A stretch of 38,189 nucleotides of DNA from Bacteroidales bacterium. GTDB lineage: Bacteria > Bacteroidota > Bacteroidia > Bacteroidales > JAGOPY01. The stretch spans positions 1 to 38,189 of the forward strand of contig JAHYJL010000009.1 of NCBI GenBank assembly GCA_019429045.1. Reading direction: 5' to 3'. Below the pieces are notes generated by a model. The model saw nothing but the letters and a program-made list of their open reading frames with translations, ran no database searches and was not told the DNA's origin. The position numbers and the translations under genes are program-made. This document shows positions 7,255 to 15,793 of this stretch, in pieces (positions within the stretch are counted from its first letter, which is position 1; each line of letters begins with the position of its first letter).

Positions 7255-8391
7255 ATGGCTGGCATTTACGTCCATATCCCCTTTTGCCGGCAGAAATGCC
7301 ATTACTGCAATTTTTTCTCCGTTGCGACCAAACGCGGACGGGATACTTTTACCGATGCCCTGCTGAGAGAGGCGGAAATGCAGCGCGATTACCTGGCGGG
7401 AGAAAAGATAGAGACGATTTATTTCGGCGGAGGGACTCCATCCCTGTTGAAAACGGAGGATCTGACCAGGATTTTCGATGTCATCTACAGCCTTTTTCCG
7501 GTCGATAATGAAGCGGAGATCACGCTGGAGACCAACCCGGACGACCTCACCGAAGAAAAAGCACGGGAATGGAAAGATACCCCCGTCAACCGCCTGAGCA
7601 TTGGCATACAATCCTTCTTCGACGACGATCTGGCTTATCTGAACAGGGTGCATAACGCCGCCCAGGCGCGGCAATCCGTTGAAAATGCTCGCGAGGCCGG
7701 GTTCAGGAACCTGACCATCGACCTGATCTACGGCATTCCCACCCTGACGAAAAAGAAATGGCGGCAAAACCTGGAATTGTTCTTTTCCCTGGACATTCCC
7801 CACCTGTCGGCCTATGCGCTGACTGTCGAAGAAAAAACCCCTCTTTGGGCGCTGATCAGAAAAGGGCGTTATACCCCGGTGGATGAGCGGCAATCGGTTG
7901 CCCACTTCCGGACGCTCCTCGAAATAGCCGCAAAGAACGGCTTTATCCATTACGAGATCTCCAATTTCAGCCGCCCCGGCTTTTATTCCCGGCACAACAG
8001 CCTGTACTGGCTGGGGGGGCATTACCTGGGCCTGGGCCCCTCGGCCCATTCTTATAACGGCGTGTCACGCCAGTGGAACGTTTCCCGGCTCGACGGTTAC
8101 CTGCAGCTTTCCGGGCACCAGACGGTAGTGGAAGAGAAAGAGATACTGACGCCGGAGCAACGCTACAACGAGTATGTGATGACCTCCCTGCGGACGGTCT
8201 GGGGATGCGATACGGAACACATCGCCAATGTTTTCGGGGAGGCCCGGCGCGACTTTTTCCTGGAAAACGCCCGTCCATTTACCGAAAAAAATCACCTTTA
8301 CCAGGAGGGAACGCGGTTTTTCCTGACGGACGAGGGTAAGCTGTTTGCCGACGGGATCGCGGCGGCGTTGTTTACTGAAGTTGAACCGTGA
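7255..8391 (+). CDS. hemW: Radical SAM heme chaperone HemW (oxygen-independent coproporphyrinogen oxidase-like)
   Basis: Radical SAM protein of 378 aa. The cluster-binding Cys set is at residues 11, 15 and 18 in 'YVHIPFCRQKCHYCNF'. Phe, not a fourth Cys, follows two residues later, which favours HemW over the true decarboxylase HemN. The SAM-binding 'FGGGTPSLL' lies at ~58-66, 'SIGIQSF' near 115 and 'LGPSAHSYNG' near 262, followed by a HemN C-terminal-type domain. Known family role: cytoplasmic heme-binding protein that delivers heme to respiratory proteins. Length is normal for the family. The start is set by MAGIYVHIPFC and by a promoter box 13 bases upstream. The gene's last 20 bases overlap, tail to tail, with the stop region of a decayed EEP gene on the other strand. 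Confidence 0.94.
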   Translation: MAGIYVHIPFCRQKCHYCNFFSVATKRGRDTFTDALLREAEMQRDYLAGEKIETIYFGGGTPSLLKTEDLTRIFDVIYSLFPVDNEAEITLETNPDDLTEEKAREWKDTPVNRLSIGIQSFFDDDLAYLNRVHNAAQARQSVENAREAGFRNLTIDLIYGIPTLTKKKWRQNLELFFSLDIPHLSAYALTVEEKTPLWALIRKGRYTPVDERQSVAHFRTLLEIAAKNGFIHYEISNFSRPGFYSRHNSLYWLGGHYLGLGPSAHSYNGVSRQWNVSRLDGYLQLSGHQTVVEEKEILTPEQRYNEYVMTSLRTVWGCDTEHIANVFGEARRDFFLENARPFTEKNHLYQEGTRFFLTDEGKLFADGIAAALFTEVEP

Positions 8392-8765
8392 GTTTCACCG
8401 GCTGGTGGTCAGCCCATTCGAAAGCCAGGTCGGTGGTTTTGACTTCCAGCACTTCCATCTGCTGCCGCCGCTGGCGCCCGTCGTCGAACGGCTCGTTGTG
8501 CGTGTTGATCAGTACCGGGCCTGGTCATCTTTCCGCCATCGTAGAAAAAATCGCTCTCCGCTCCAAGGCCGAAATAACCGATGTTCCAGCTGACAAAAGA
8601 AAAAACACTGTCATCCCGGACGGGTCCCGTGGTTTTTCCCGACATGACGGCATTTTCAATCTTATCAGGCCGGTATGCAATGGACGTGGCCAGCAGCAGC
8701 AGCGCCAGTATCAGGCCAATAATGCCAAAAAAAATCCCTGAAAAAATTTTGAAAGCTTTTCTCAT
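8372..8765 (-). pseudogene. Decayed endonuclease/exonuclease/phosphatase (EEP) family membrane protein
   Basis: The ATG at 8765 starts a membrane-anchored N-terminus (MRKAFKIFSGIFFGIIGLI...) followed by the EEP opening 'FSFVSWNIGYFGLGAESDFF' and 'YDGGKMTRP'. After that point the frame of the track ORF gives nonsense (PGTDQHAQRAVRRR...). The neighbouring frame reads 'VLINTHNEPFDDGRQRRQQ', then 'LEVKTTDLAFEWADHQPVKL' and a stop at 8372. These are recognisable middle and C-terminal EEP pieces (the THNE and DHxP motifs). Family members run to over 300 residues, but only ~130 codons remain, so two internal segments are gone and one junction shifted the frame. The catalytic core is missing, so the gene cannot be functional. 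It is divergent from the GH3 gene and overlaps the hemW 3' end by 20 bases. Confidence 0.85.
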
Positions 8766-8788
8766 GACAGCAGGGGCGGTTTTTAGAA

Positions 8789-8820
8789 TTGATAAAATTA
8801 TCAATATTTTTTTACTTTTG
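8789..8820 (+). promoter_or_regulatory. GH3 gene promoter with overlapping inverted repeat
   Basis: TTG (8789-8791), 21 bases, then TACTTTTG (8813-8820), followed by the GH3 ATG at 8845. The -33 element lies inside TTGATAA-AA-TTATCAA (8789-8804), an inverted repeat with 7-bp arms that could be an operator or chance AT-rich symmetry. This promoter places transcription start near 8827, which rules out the track's upstream start at 8581. Confidence 0.6.
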
Positions 8821-8844
8821 TTTGACCATTTTACCATTCATCAA

Positions 8845-10389
8845 ATGCCGATATTAGGACCGCTGGTTAAAAAAGCGTATGAATTGGGCCGGTTGCCTGA
8901 TAAGGCCAAGCCAAAGGTTGATCCGTACACGGCCCAGAAACGGGTGCTGAAAAAGCTCATCCGCAGGGCGCAGTTCACTGCATTCGGCGAATATTACGGT
9001 TTTTCAGAGATTTTAAAGAGCAAGGATTTCGTCCGTTCCTTTCAAACCAGGGTACCCACTTTCACTTACAATACCATGTTCAGGAAGTGGTGGTACAGGA
9101 TCCTCAACGGGGAAGCTTTTGTCACCTGGCCGGGCCGCGTGAAGTATTTCGCCCTGACATCCGGGACATCGGAAGCTTCCAGCAAACACATTCCTGTCAC
9201 ACAGGAGATGATCCGGGCTATCCGGAAGGTGAGCATCCGCCAACTGGTAGCTTCGCTCTCGTATGGCCTGCCGGATAATTTTTATGAAAAGGGGATGCTG
9301 ATGATCGGCGGGAGCACGCACCTGCACTACAACGGCACTTATTACGAGGGTGATCTGTCGGGCATTTCCGCCAGTACGATCCCCTTCTGGTTCCAGCATT
9401 TTTATAAACCGGGAAAAAGAATCTCCCGTGAGCGGGAATGGTCGGTGAAGCTGGACGAGATCGTCAAATCGGCCGTAAACTGGGACATCGGGGTGATTGT
9501 CGGCGTGCCGGCCTGGATACAGATCATCCTGGAACGGATCATTGCCCATTACAACCTGCACAACATCCATGAGATCTGGCCCAATCTTTCGATCTATGTG
9601 CACAGCGGGGTTTCTTTCGAACCCTATGCAAAATCGTTCGAAAAACTGTTCGGCAAGCATATGATCTACCATGAAGCTTACCTGGCATCGGAGGGATATA
9701 TTGCATATCAGAAAAATATGCAGCGGAAGTCGCTGGGTTTTGTATACGACAACAGCCTTTTCTTTGAATTCGTTCCGTTCGACGATCAGAATTTCGACGA
9801 AGAGGGGAACCTGGTGGACAACCCGGTAGCCCTGACCATTGACGAAGTGGAGGAGAACAAGGAATACGCATTGCTGCTTTCGACATGCGCGGGGGCCTGG
9901 CGTTACCTGATCGGGGACACGGTCAAATTCACCTCCAAAGCCGATTCGGAGATCGTCATTACGGGGCGCACCAAGCATTTCCTGAGCATATGCGGCGAGC
10001 ACCTGTCGGTGGAAAACATGAGCGGCGCCATCAAGATGCTATGCGATGAGCTGAACGTGGAGATCCGGGAGTTCACGGTGACAGGCATCAAGCACGACAG
10101 CCTGTGGGCGCACAAATGGTACCTGGGCACCGATGATGTGCTGGATCCGGCTGTGGCAAAGGAAAAGATCGATGAATATCTCAAAGTGCTGAATGACGAT
10201 TACCGGGTGGAGCGAATTGCAGCGATAAAGGAGGTTTTCGTGGAAGTTTTACCTTCACGGGCTTTTTCTACCTGGATGAAAATTCATAAAAAGGAGGGAG
10301 GAGCCAATAAATTTCCACGGGTAATCAAGAAGGACCAGCATACTGCCTGGGAAAAATATCTTGTTGAATATAATTTCAAGACTGCCTGA
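8845..10389 (+). CDS. GH3-family acyl-adenylate/amidosynthetase-like protein
   Basis: Member of the GH3 family (plant auxin-conjugating enzymes), an ANL-type adenylating fold. Bacteroidota homologues have no established substrate. From the ATG at 8845 it is 514 aa, a usual length for bacterial GH3 proteins. Visible motifs: 'ALTSGTSEASSKHIP' at ~102-116 (phosphate-binding loop), 'IYVHSGVSFEPY' near 250, 'YLIGDTVKF' near 355 and 'ITGRTKHFLSICGEHLS' near 373 (hinge and C-terminal lobe). The track's longer ORF begins at 8581 inside the decayed EEP gene, and its first 88 codons give no family-like sequence. I therefore start at MPILGPLVKKAYELG, downstream of a good promoter. The stop overlaps the next gene's ATG by one base (TGATG), indicating translational coupling with the LysE-type exporter. 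A joint role, conjugating then exporting an amino acid or similar, is only inference. Confidence 0.9.
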   Translation: MPILGPLVKKAYELGRLPDKAKPKVDPYTAQKRVLKKLIRRAQFTAFGEYYGFSEILKSKDFVRSFQTRVPTFTYNTMFRKWWYRILNGEAFVTWPGRVKYFALTSGTSEASSKHIPVTQEMIRAIRKVSIRQLVASLSYGLPDNFYEKGMLMIGGSTHLHYNGTYYEGDLSGISASTIPFWFQHFYKPGKRISREREWSVKLDEIVKSAVNWDIGVIVGVPAWIQIILERIIAHYNLHNIHEIWPNLSIYVHSGVSFEPYAKSFEKLFGKHMIYHEAYLASEGYIAYQKNMQRKSLGFVYDNSLFFEFVPFDDQNFDEEGNLVDNPVALTIDEVEENKEYALLLSTCAGAWRYLIGDTVKFTSKADSEIVITGRTKHFLSICGEHLSVENMSGAIKMLCDELNVEIREFTVTGIKHDSLWAHKWYLGTDDVLDPAVAKEKIDEYLKVLNDDYRVERIAAIKEVFVEVLPSRAFSTWMKIHKKEGGANKFPRVIKKDQHTAWEKYLVEYNFKTA

Positions 10390-11024
10390 TGCACATTATT
10401 CTGGAGGGGTTTATACTGGGGCTTACCCTGTCGATTTTTTTCGGGTTTGGCCCGGCGCTGGTGGCATTGATACAAACCAGCATTCACAGGGGTTTCTGGC
10501 CGGCCGTTTTTCTTGCCTTTGGCATTTTCCTGAGCGATGCCGTCCTGGTGGCTCTCGGATTTTTCGGGGCTGTGCAAATCTTTGAAACCCATAAAGCAGC
10601 CCTCGGCTTTATCGGCGGTTCTGTGCTGGTTGTGTTCGGCATTGTCACTTTTAAAAGAAAAGCAGGCATCCGGGTCGATCTGAATAACAACCTGGTGAAA
10701 GCTGATTCCCCGCGCTTTTACACTTATATCCTGAAAGGCTTCCTGATCAACTTCACCAACCCTTTCATCTGGATCTTCTGGATGGGAGTGGTGGTCGGTT
10801 TTACAACCAATTACCAGGGAGATGTATTCCTGTTGCTGTCATTTTTTACTTCAGCACTTTTAACCATTTTCCTGATGGATGTGTTAAAAACCTTTTCCGC
10901 TTATAAAATCAAGGGTTACCTGCAATCCGGTATTATCATCTGGATCAATCGCGTCGCCGGGATAGGCCTTGTTTTGTTCGGCCTTTACCTGCTGATCAGA
11001 ACCTATTTAGAAATTGGTATATAG
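10389..11024 (+). CDS. LysE/RhtB-type amino-acid exporter
   Basis: Inner-membrane protein of 211 aa with about six hydrophobic segments. The opening 'GLTLSIFFGFGPALVALIQTSIHRGFWPA' is typical of LysE-family translocators (a G-x-x-P/G-P-x-x-x-x-x-x-x-x-x-x-G pattern). The central 'FLINFTNPFIWIFWMGV' matches their conserved N-P-x-x-x-x-F-W segment. Substrates of the family are basic or neutral amino acids; this one cannot be assigned. It is coupled to the GH3 gene by a one-base stop/start overlap. The C-terminus 'GIGLVLFGLYLLIRTYLE' is the usual last helix. It converges with recJ across a 33-base gap in which I see no clear hairpin. Confidence 0.88.
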   Translation: MHIILEGFILGLTLSIFFGFGPALVALIQTSIHRGFWPAVFLAFGIFLSDAVLVALGFFGAVQIFETHKAALGFIGGSVLVVFGIVTFKRKAGIRVDLNNNLVKADSPRFYTYILKGFLINFTNPFIWIFWMGVVVGFTTNYQGDVFLLLSFFTSALLTIFLMDVLKTFSAYKIKGYLQSGIIIWINRVAGIGLVLFGLYLLIRTYLEIGI

Positions 11025-11057
11025 TCGGTGTGCTTGCGTTGAGGGGCGTGGGGCGTC

Positions 11058-12815
11058 TCAAAATTTAACCTGTTTTATATCCTTAATATTCAGCTGGAAG
11101 GATTTTTTGCCGTTCCATTCGTTTTCTTCGATGTGGTAGCAAATGTTGAACGGGTTGCCGTCGCGGATGTATTCATAGTGTTCGAGGCCCTGCTGGAAAG
11201 CAATGGATGAGATGGGTTCGCTCCTGACATCGAGTTGCACCACTTCCATTTTAAGGTGGTTATTCCCTACGATTTTGGCTTTGCCGGCATCGATCAGGTT
11301 ATCCGTCTGAAAGACAGGTGACATATTTCCGGGGCCGAAAGGGGCAAACTGGTTCAGCACATCGAAAAATTTTCTTTTGATATCCTGCAGGTCGAGTGTA
11401 GCATCGATTTCTATTTCTGGCAATGCAATGTCATCTGTCAGGTGTTCCCGGACATAGTTTTCAAAACGGTCCTTGAAGGACTCGAGATTCTCTGGTCTCA
11501 GGGAGAGGCCGGCGGCATAGGTATGCCCTCCGAAGTGCTCCAGCAGGTCGCCGCAGGCATCCACCGCATCGTAGATATCAAATCCTTTGATCGAGCGGGC
11601 GCTGCCGGTGACCATTCCTTCCGATTGCGTCAGAACGATCGTTGGGCGGTAATAGTTTTCGATCAACCGGGAGGCGACTATGCCGATGACCCCTTTGTGC
11701 CATTCGGGATGATACAACACGGTGCCTTTTCGCTCAGCTATTTTCGGATCGTTATGCATCATTTCCAGTGCGATGGCTGTTGCACTGGTATCCAGGGTTT
11801 TGCGCTCGGTGTTGAGTTCATTGATCTGGTTCCCAAGGTGAAAAGCTTTTTCCGGATCATCGGTGATCAGCAATTCTACCGAGTTCCTGGCGCTTTCGAT
11901 TCGGCCGGCGGCATTGATGCGGGGTCCGACTATGAAAACCAGGTCGTTGATCGTCAGCTCGCGGGTATACCGATGATTGGCGCCTGCCAGGCCATTGGAT
12001 TTACTGTATTTGTTGCTGACATTGAGGATTGCCTCCAGACCGGCACGGGGATTCGAATTGATGCGTTTCAGTCCGTAGTAAGCCAGTACCCGGTTCTCCC
12101 CGGTGATCGGGACAATATCGGACGCGATGCTTACAACCACAAGGTCGAGATATCTCTCCAGGTGCGAAAAGGGAATGTTGGTCTTCCAGGCAAACGCCTG
12201 AATCAGTTTGAAACCAATCCCGCAGCCGGATAGTTCTTTGTAGGGATAATTACAGTCATCACGCTTGGGGTCAAGTATGGCACAGGCAGCAGGTAGTGAA
12301 TCTCCCGGACGGTGGTGATCGCAAATGATGAATTCCACACCGTGTTTTTTAGCATAATCTACCTTCTCCACCGCTTTGATCCCGCAATCGAGGGCAATGA
12401 TCAGGCTGAAACCGTTTTGTGCGGCAAAATCAATTCCCTTGATTGAGACACCATATCCTTCGCTATAGCGGTCGGGTACATAAAAATCGACTTTATCATG
12501 AATGGTTTTCAGGAAAGTATATACCAGTGCAACGGCCGTGGTGCCATCGACATCATAATCGCCGTAAACCATTATTTTTTCTCCGTTGGAAAGCGCCTTT
12601 TCGATACGTGCCACAGCCTGGTGCATGTCCTTCATCAGGAAAGGATCGTGCAAATGTTCAAGTTGCGGCCTGAAGTAAGCTTTCGCCGTATCATAGCTCG
12701 TTACGCCCCGTTGTGCCAGCAAATTGGCAAGTTTCTCATTGATATTGAGAACCTTGCTCAAATGCCTCACCAAATCCTGATCCCCTTGGGGTTTTAATAC
12801 CCAGCGTTTATCCAT
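11058..12815 (-). CDS. recJ: Single-stranded-DNA-specific exonuclease RecJ
   Basis: 5'-3' ssDNA exonuclease of recombination and mismatch repair, DHH superfamily. Motifs in order: 'YGDYDVDGTTAVALV' (~84, motif I), 'IIALDCGI' (~133), 'IICDHHRPGD' (~163, the DHH motif), 'SDIVPITGENR' (~230), 'GPRINAAGRIESA' (~298), and the DHHA1 signature 'FGGHTYAAGLSL' (~430). An OB-type C-terminal part follows. At 585 aa it is full length. The track start at 12821 is a TTG. The ATG two codons later (MDKRWVLKP) is the more usual start and is used here. It lies downstream of, and in the same direction as, the FtsX-like permease with ~80 bases between, so it may share a transcript. The AT-rich gap contains TATATTTA-like sequence but no exact -7 box. 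Confidence 0.95.
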   Translation of the reverse strand: MDKRWVLKPQGDQDLVRHLSKVLNINEKLANLLAQRGVTSYDTAKAYFRPQLEHLHDPFLMKDMHQAVARIEKALSNGEKIMVYGDYDVDGTTAVALVYTFLKTIHDKVDFYVPDRYSEGYGVSIKGIDFAAQNGFSLIIALDCGIKAVEKVDYAKKHGVEFIICDHHRPGDSLPAACAILDPKRDDCNYPYKELSGCGIGFKLIQAFAWKTNIPFSHLERYLDLVVVSIASDIVPITGENRVLAYYGLKRINSNPRAGLEAILNVSNKYSKSNGLAGANHRYTRELTINDLVFIVGPRINAAGRIESARNSVELLITDDPEKAFHLGNQINELNTERKTLDTSATAIALEMMHNDPKIAERKGTVLYHPEWHKGVIGIVASRLIENYYRPTIVLTQSEGMVTGSARSIKGFDIYDAVDACGDLLEHFGGHTYAAGLSLRPENLESFKDRFENYVREHLTDDIALPEIEIDATLDLQDIKRKFFDVLNQFAPFGPGNMSPVFQTDNLIDAGKAKIVGNNHLKMEVVQLDVRSEPISSIAFQQGLEHYEYIRDGNPFNICYHIEENEWNGKKSFQLNIKDIKQVKF

Positions 12816-12899
12816 AATCAATTCAATGGCTAAAAGTAAATATAATCTGTTGTTTAATCCGGAAAACTGATGAAATATACCCGGTGAGGAGGAATTTTT

Positions 12900-14144
12900 T
12901 TAAAAATTCGATCGCATCGCCTCCACCGGATCTAACCTGGATGCGCTCCAGGCCGGGATCAGACCGGAAATAAATCCTATGAAAGCGGAGACGAAAATTC
13001 CCAGGAAAATATTTCCCCGGGTCAGGGTAAGGCTCATATCAAACATTTGCGAAACAGTGAATGACAGGATAAAGACGATGATCAGGCCGAAAATACCGCC
13101 TAAAAGCGACAGGAAAATCGCTTCAAACAGAAACTGCAGCAAAATGAAGTACTTCTTCGCGCCCATCGCTTTTTGAATACCAATGATCCTGGTCCTCTCC
13201 TTTACCGAAACGAACATGATATTGGCGATGCCAAATCCGCCCACCAGCAGTGAAAACCCCCCGATGATCCATCCTACGACAGCGATCACGCCAAAGAGCT
13301 GGTCAAAGCCTTTGGAAATGATATCGGTCTGATTAATGGCGAAGTTATCTTCCGCCCTCGGTTTTAATTTTCTAACAGCCCTCATGATGCCTGTCAGCTC
13401 GTCCCGCATCTCATCGATCGAAACACCGGTCCTGGCCTTGACAACGATCGCCCCGCCAATGTTTTTCAAATCTGTATGGCTCCGGGCAAAATTTACCGGG
13501 ATTATGATCTGGTCGTCTGACGTATTTCCGAAAATATTGCTTCCCTCCTTTTTCATCACACCGATTACCTCCACATTCATTCCGAACAGTTTCATCCGCA
13601 AGCCAATGGGGTCGGGTAACCCCATAAGATTGGTTACGATATCACTGCCCACCACAGCCACTGGCCGGCCACTGATAAATTCTGCCTGAGAAATGAACCG
13701 GCCGTCAGCAACATCAACGGTCATCACTTTGTCGTAATCTTCCGCGACAATGATGACATTGGCGTTGTCCAGCGAATTCTTCCCATATTTTGCGGTGGTA
13801 CTCACTCCTGCCAGGTAAGTGCTGGCCTGCGCCGTCTGGCTCCTTCTTTTGATCTCCCTCAAATCGGTCAGGCTGGCTTCGGGCCGGCTGATGTATTTCC
13901 ACCATGGATAATCGCCCCCCATGGCCCAGGGCCATTTCTGAACGAAAAGCACATCATTGCCTAGTGAATCTATGCTCTCGCGAATATTGCTTTCCATCGA
14001 ATCAAATATGGTGAAAACCGAAATGATGGAAAAAATACCGATCGTGATGCCCAGCAGGGAAAGGAGGGTGCGGACTTTATTCACCACAATTTCGTGCAGT
14101 GCAAACAGGTAACTTTCCCTAAGCAGCTTTAAAAAAATCCGCAT
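12900..14144 (-). CDS. ABC transporter permease, MacB/FtsX type
   Basis: Inner-membrane permease of 414 aa. One N-terminal helix lies at ~20-45 (VNKVRTLLSLLGITIGIFSII). A periplasmic MacB_PCD-type domain follows at ~50-265, and the FtsX domain has three helices at ~285-405. 'KERTRIIGIQKAMGAKKYFI' is the cytoplasmic loop typical of MacB/LolC-like proteins, and the C-terminus 'GFISGLIPAWSASRLDPVEAMRS' is the standard ending. No ATPase gene is adjacent, which is common for these proteins in Bacteroidota, where the ATPase may be elsewhere. Substrate unknown: MacB relatives handle peptides, antibiotics or lipoproteins. It is divergent from purH, sharing a ~100-base promoter region, and lies upstream of recJ on the same strand. 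Confidence 0.9.
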   Translation of the reverse strand: MRIFLKLLRESYLFALHEIVVNKVRTLLSLLGITIGIFSIISVFTIFDSMESNIRESIDSLGNDVLFVQKWPWAMGGDYPWWKYISRPEASLTDLREIKRRSQTAQASTYLAGVSTTAKYGKNSLDNANVIIVAEDYDKVMTVDVADGRFISQAEFISGRPVAVVGSDIVTNLMGLPDPIGLRMKLFGMNVEVIGVMKKEGSNIFGNTSDDQIIIPVNFARSHTDLKNIGGAIVVKARTGVSIDEMRDELTGIMRAVRKLKPRAEDNFAINQTDIISKGFDQLFGVIAVVGWIIGGFSLLVGGFGIANIMFVSVKERTRIIGIQKAMGAKKYFILLQFLFEAIFLSLLGGIFGLIIVFILSFTVSQMFDMSLTLTRGNIFLGIFVSAFIGFISGLIPAWSASRLDPVEAMRSNF

Positions 14145-14202
14145 GATAGTCTTCGCTTAAAACGATCGTAAAATTAATATAATTGAAAACAGAATAATGA
14201 CT

Positions 14203-14210
14203 TATATTTG
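14203..14210 (+). promoter_or_regulatory. purH -7 promoter box (TATATTTG)
   Basis: Exact TAnnTTTG match with a TTG 17 bases upstream (14183-14185). The track's purH start (TTG at 14208) lies inside this box, so transcription begins downstream of it. The coding start must be the ATG at 14244, preceded by AAAAGGAG at 14223-14230. Confidence 0.65.
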
Positions 14211-14243
14211 ATGATTCAACGCAAAAGGAGCAAAATAATTTCC

Positions 14244-15761
14244 ATGAACAGGAAAATACGCAGCGCGCTGGTTTCAGTTTATCATAAAGAAGAGCTGGAG
14301 GCGATTGTCCGCAAGCTTGCCTCACTGGATATAAGGATCTTTTCCACAGGAGGCACTTATGATTTTGTTACCGGCTTAGGTATAGCTGCCGTTGCGGTTG
14401 AAACGTTAACCGGTTACCCATCCATTTTAGGCGGACGGGTTAAAACTTTGCATCCGGCTGTTTTTGGCGGGATCTTATTTCGCCGTGATGACGATGACGA
14501 TAAGCAGCAGTCCAGCCAGTATAAGATACCTCCCATCGACCTGGTCATCGTCGATCTGTATCCTTTTGAAGACACGGTAGCCCAAACTGACGATGAGGCT
14601 GAAATCATTGAAAAAATCGACATCGGAGGGATTTCGCTGATCCGGGCGGCGGCCAAGAATTACCGGGACGTGCTCATCATATCATCCTCATCGCAGTATC
14701 CTGAATTTCTGGAGCTGCTCGGAGAAAAAGAGGGGATTACAAGCCTGGAAGAGCGGCGTAATTTTGCCGGACAGGCCTTTGATGTCACCTCGCATTATGA
14801 TACGGCCATTTACAAATACTTCAGCGGAAGTGAATCCGGTGCTTTCAAGGAGAGCATTCGTGGTATTTATCCACTGAGATATGGCGAAAATCCACATCAG
14901 AAAGGCTTATTTTACGGCGATCCGGATAAAGTATTCAGGCAACTTCACGGCAAAGAAATCTCTTACAACAACCTGGGTGACCTGGAGGCGGGGATCGGCC
15001 TGATCAGCGAGTTTAACGAAACCACCTTTGCTATTCTGAAGCACAACAATGCCTGCGGGTGCGCCAGCCGTCCCGTCCTCAGGGAAGCCTGGACAGATGC
15101 CCTGGCGGGCGACCCCGTCTCTGCCTTCGGCGGTGTGCTGGTGACCAATGCGATGGTGGATGAGGAAACTGCACAGGAGATCGATCGTTTGTTCTTTGAG
15201 ATCATCCTGGCGCCGGGCTATAAAAAAAGTGCGCTTGAAACCCTGCAAAGCAAGAAAAATCGAATACTTTTGCAATTGTTGACAACCGGATTTCCGGTCA
15301 GGCAATTCAGGTCGATGCTGAACGGAGTGATCGTGCAGGAGAAAGACCTGAAAACGGAGCGGGCGGAAGACCTGCGGCCGGTGACTGACAGAAAGCCTAC
15401 CGACAGGGAGACCGAAGATCTTCTGTTTGCCAACAGGATCGTGAAGCATACCCGGTCGAACGCCATTGTGCTGGCAAAGAACAAACAATTGCTTGCCAGC
15501 GGCGCCGGGCAAACTTCGAGGGTCGATGCATTAAAGCAAGCCATTGCCAAAGCCGGGGAAAATCATTTTGACCTGACAGGCGCAGTGCTCGCTTCTGACG
15601 CGTTCTTCCCCTTTGCCGATTCGGTGGAGATCGCTCACCGGGCAGGGATATCGGCCATTATCCAGCCCGGCGGATCGATCCGGGACCAGGATTCGATCGA
15701 TTATTGCCGGAAGCACGGGCTGGCCATGGTGTTTACAGGAATCCGGCATTTTAAACATTAA
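14244..15761 (+). CDS. purH: Bifunctional AICAR formyltransferase/IMP cyclohydrolase
   Basis: Catalyses the last two steps of IMP synthesis: formylation of AICAR and ring closure. From the ATG at 14244 it is 505 aa, a normal length. The N-terminal MGS-like cyclohydrolase domain shows 'RSALVSVYHKEELE', 'FSTGGTYDF' (~34) and 'ILGGRVKTLHPAVFGGIL' (~62). The formyltransferase part shows 'RYGENPHQKGLFYG' (~213), the Lys-His pair in 'ILKHNNACGCA' (~266), and 'ASDAFFPFADSVEIAHRAG' near the end. An Asp-rich stretch (RRDDDDDK) sits at the usual variable loop after motif GGILFRR. A purine-rich Shine-Dalgarno-like AAAAGGAG precedes the start, which is unusual in this phylum. The purH-mreB order with a 32-base gap is a familiar Bacteroidota arrangement, so readthrough into mre is likely. 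Confidence 0.96.
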   Translation: MNRKIRSALVSVYHKEELEAIVRKLASLDIRIFSTGGTYDFVTGLGIAAVAVETLTGYPSILGGRVKTLHPAVFGGILFRRDDDDDKQQSSQYKIPPIDLVIVDLYPFEDTVAQTDDEAEIIEKIDIGGISLIRAAAKNYRDVLIISSSSQYPEFLELLGEKEGITSLEERRNFAGQAFDVTSHYDTAIYKYFSGSESGAFKESIRGIYPLRYGENPHQKGLFYGDPDKVFRQLHGKEISYNNLGDLEAGIGLISEFNETTFAILKHNNACGCASRPVLREAWTDALAGDPVSAFGGVLVTNAMVDEETAQEIDRLFFEIILAPGYKKSALETLQSKKNRILLQLLTTGFPVRQFRSMLNGVIVQEKDLKTERAEDLRPVTDRKPTDRETEDLLFANRIVKHTRSNAIVLAKNKQLLASGAGQTSRVDALKQAIAKAGENHFDLTGAVLASDAFFPFADSVEIAHRAGISAIIQPGGSIRDQDSIDYCRKHGLAMVFTGIRHFKH

Positions 15762-15793
15762 GCTGAAAACAGCGGTTAAACTGATAATATAGC

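Noticed and set aside
7219-8049. 276-aa minus-strand ORF opposite hemW
   Set aside because: It is antisense to a clear HemW reading frame, low in recognisable motifs and has no promoter or family pattern. Shadow ORF of a GC-richer gene.
9013-10002. 329-aa minus-strand ORF opposite the GH3 gene
   Set aside because: Its composition mirrors the sense codons and no protein family is recognisable; the GH3 frame explains the region.
11442-12233. 263-aa plus-strand ORF opposite recJ
   Set aside because: Antisense to conserved RecJ motifs; shadow.
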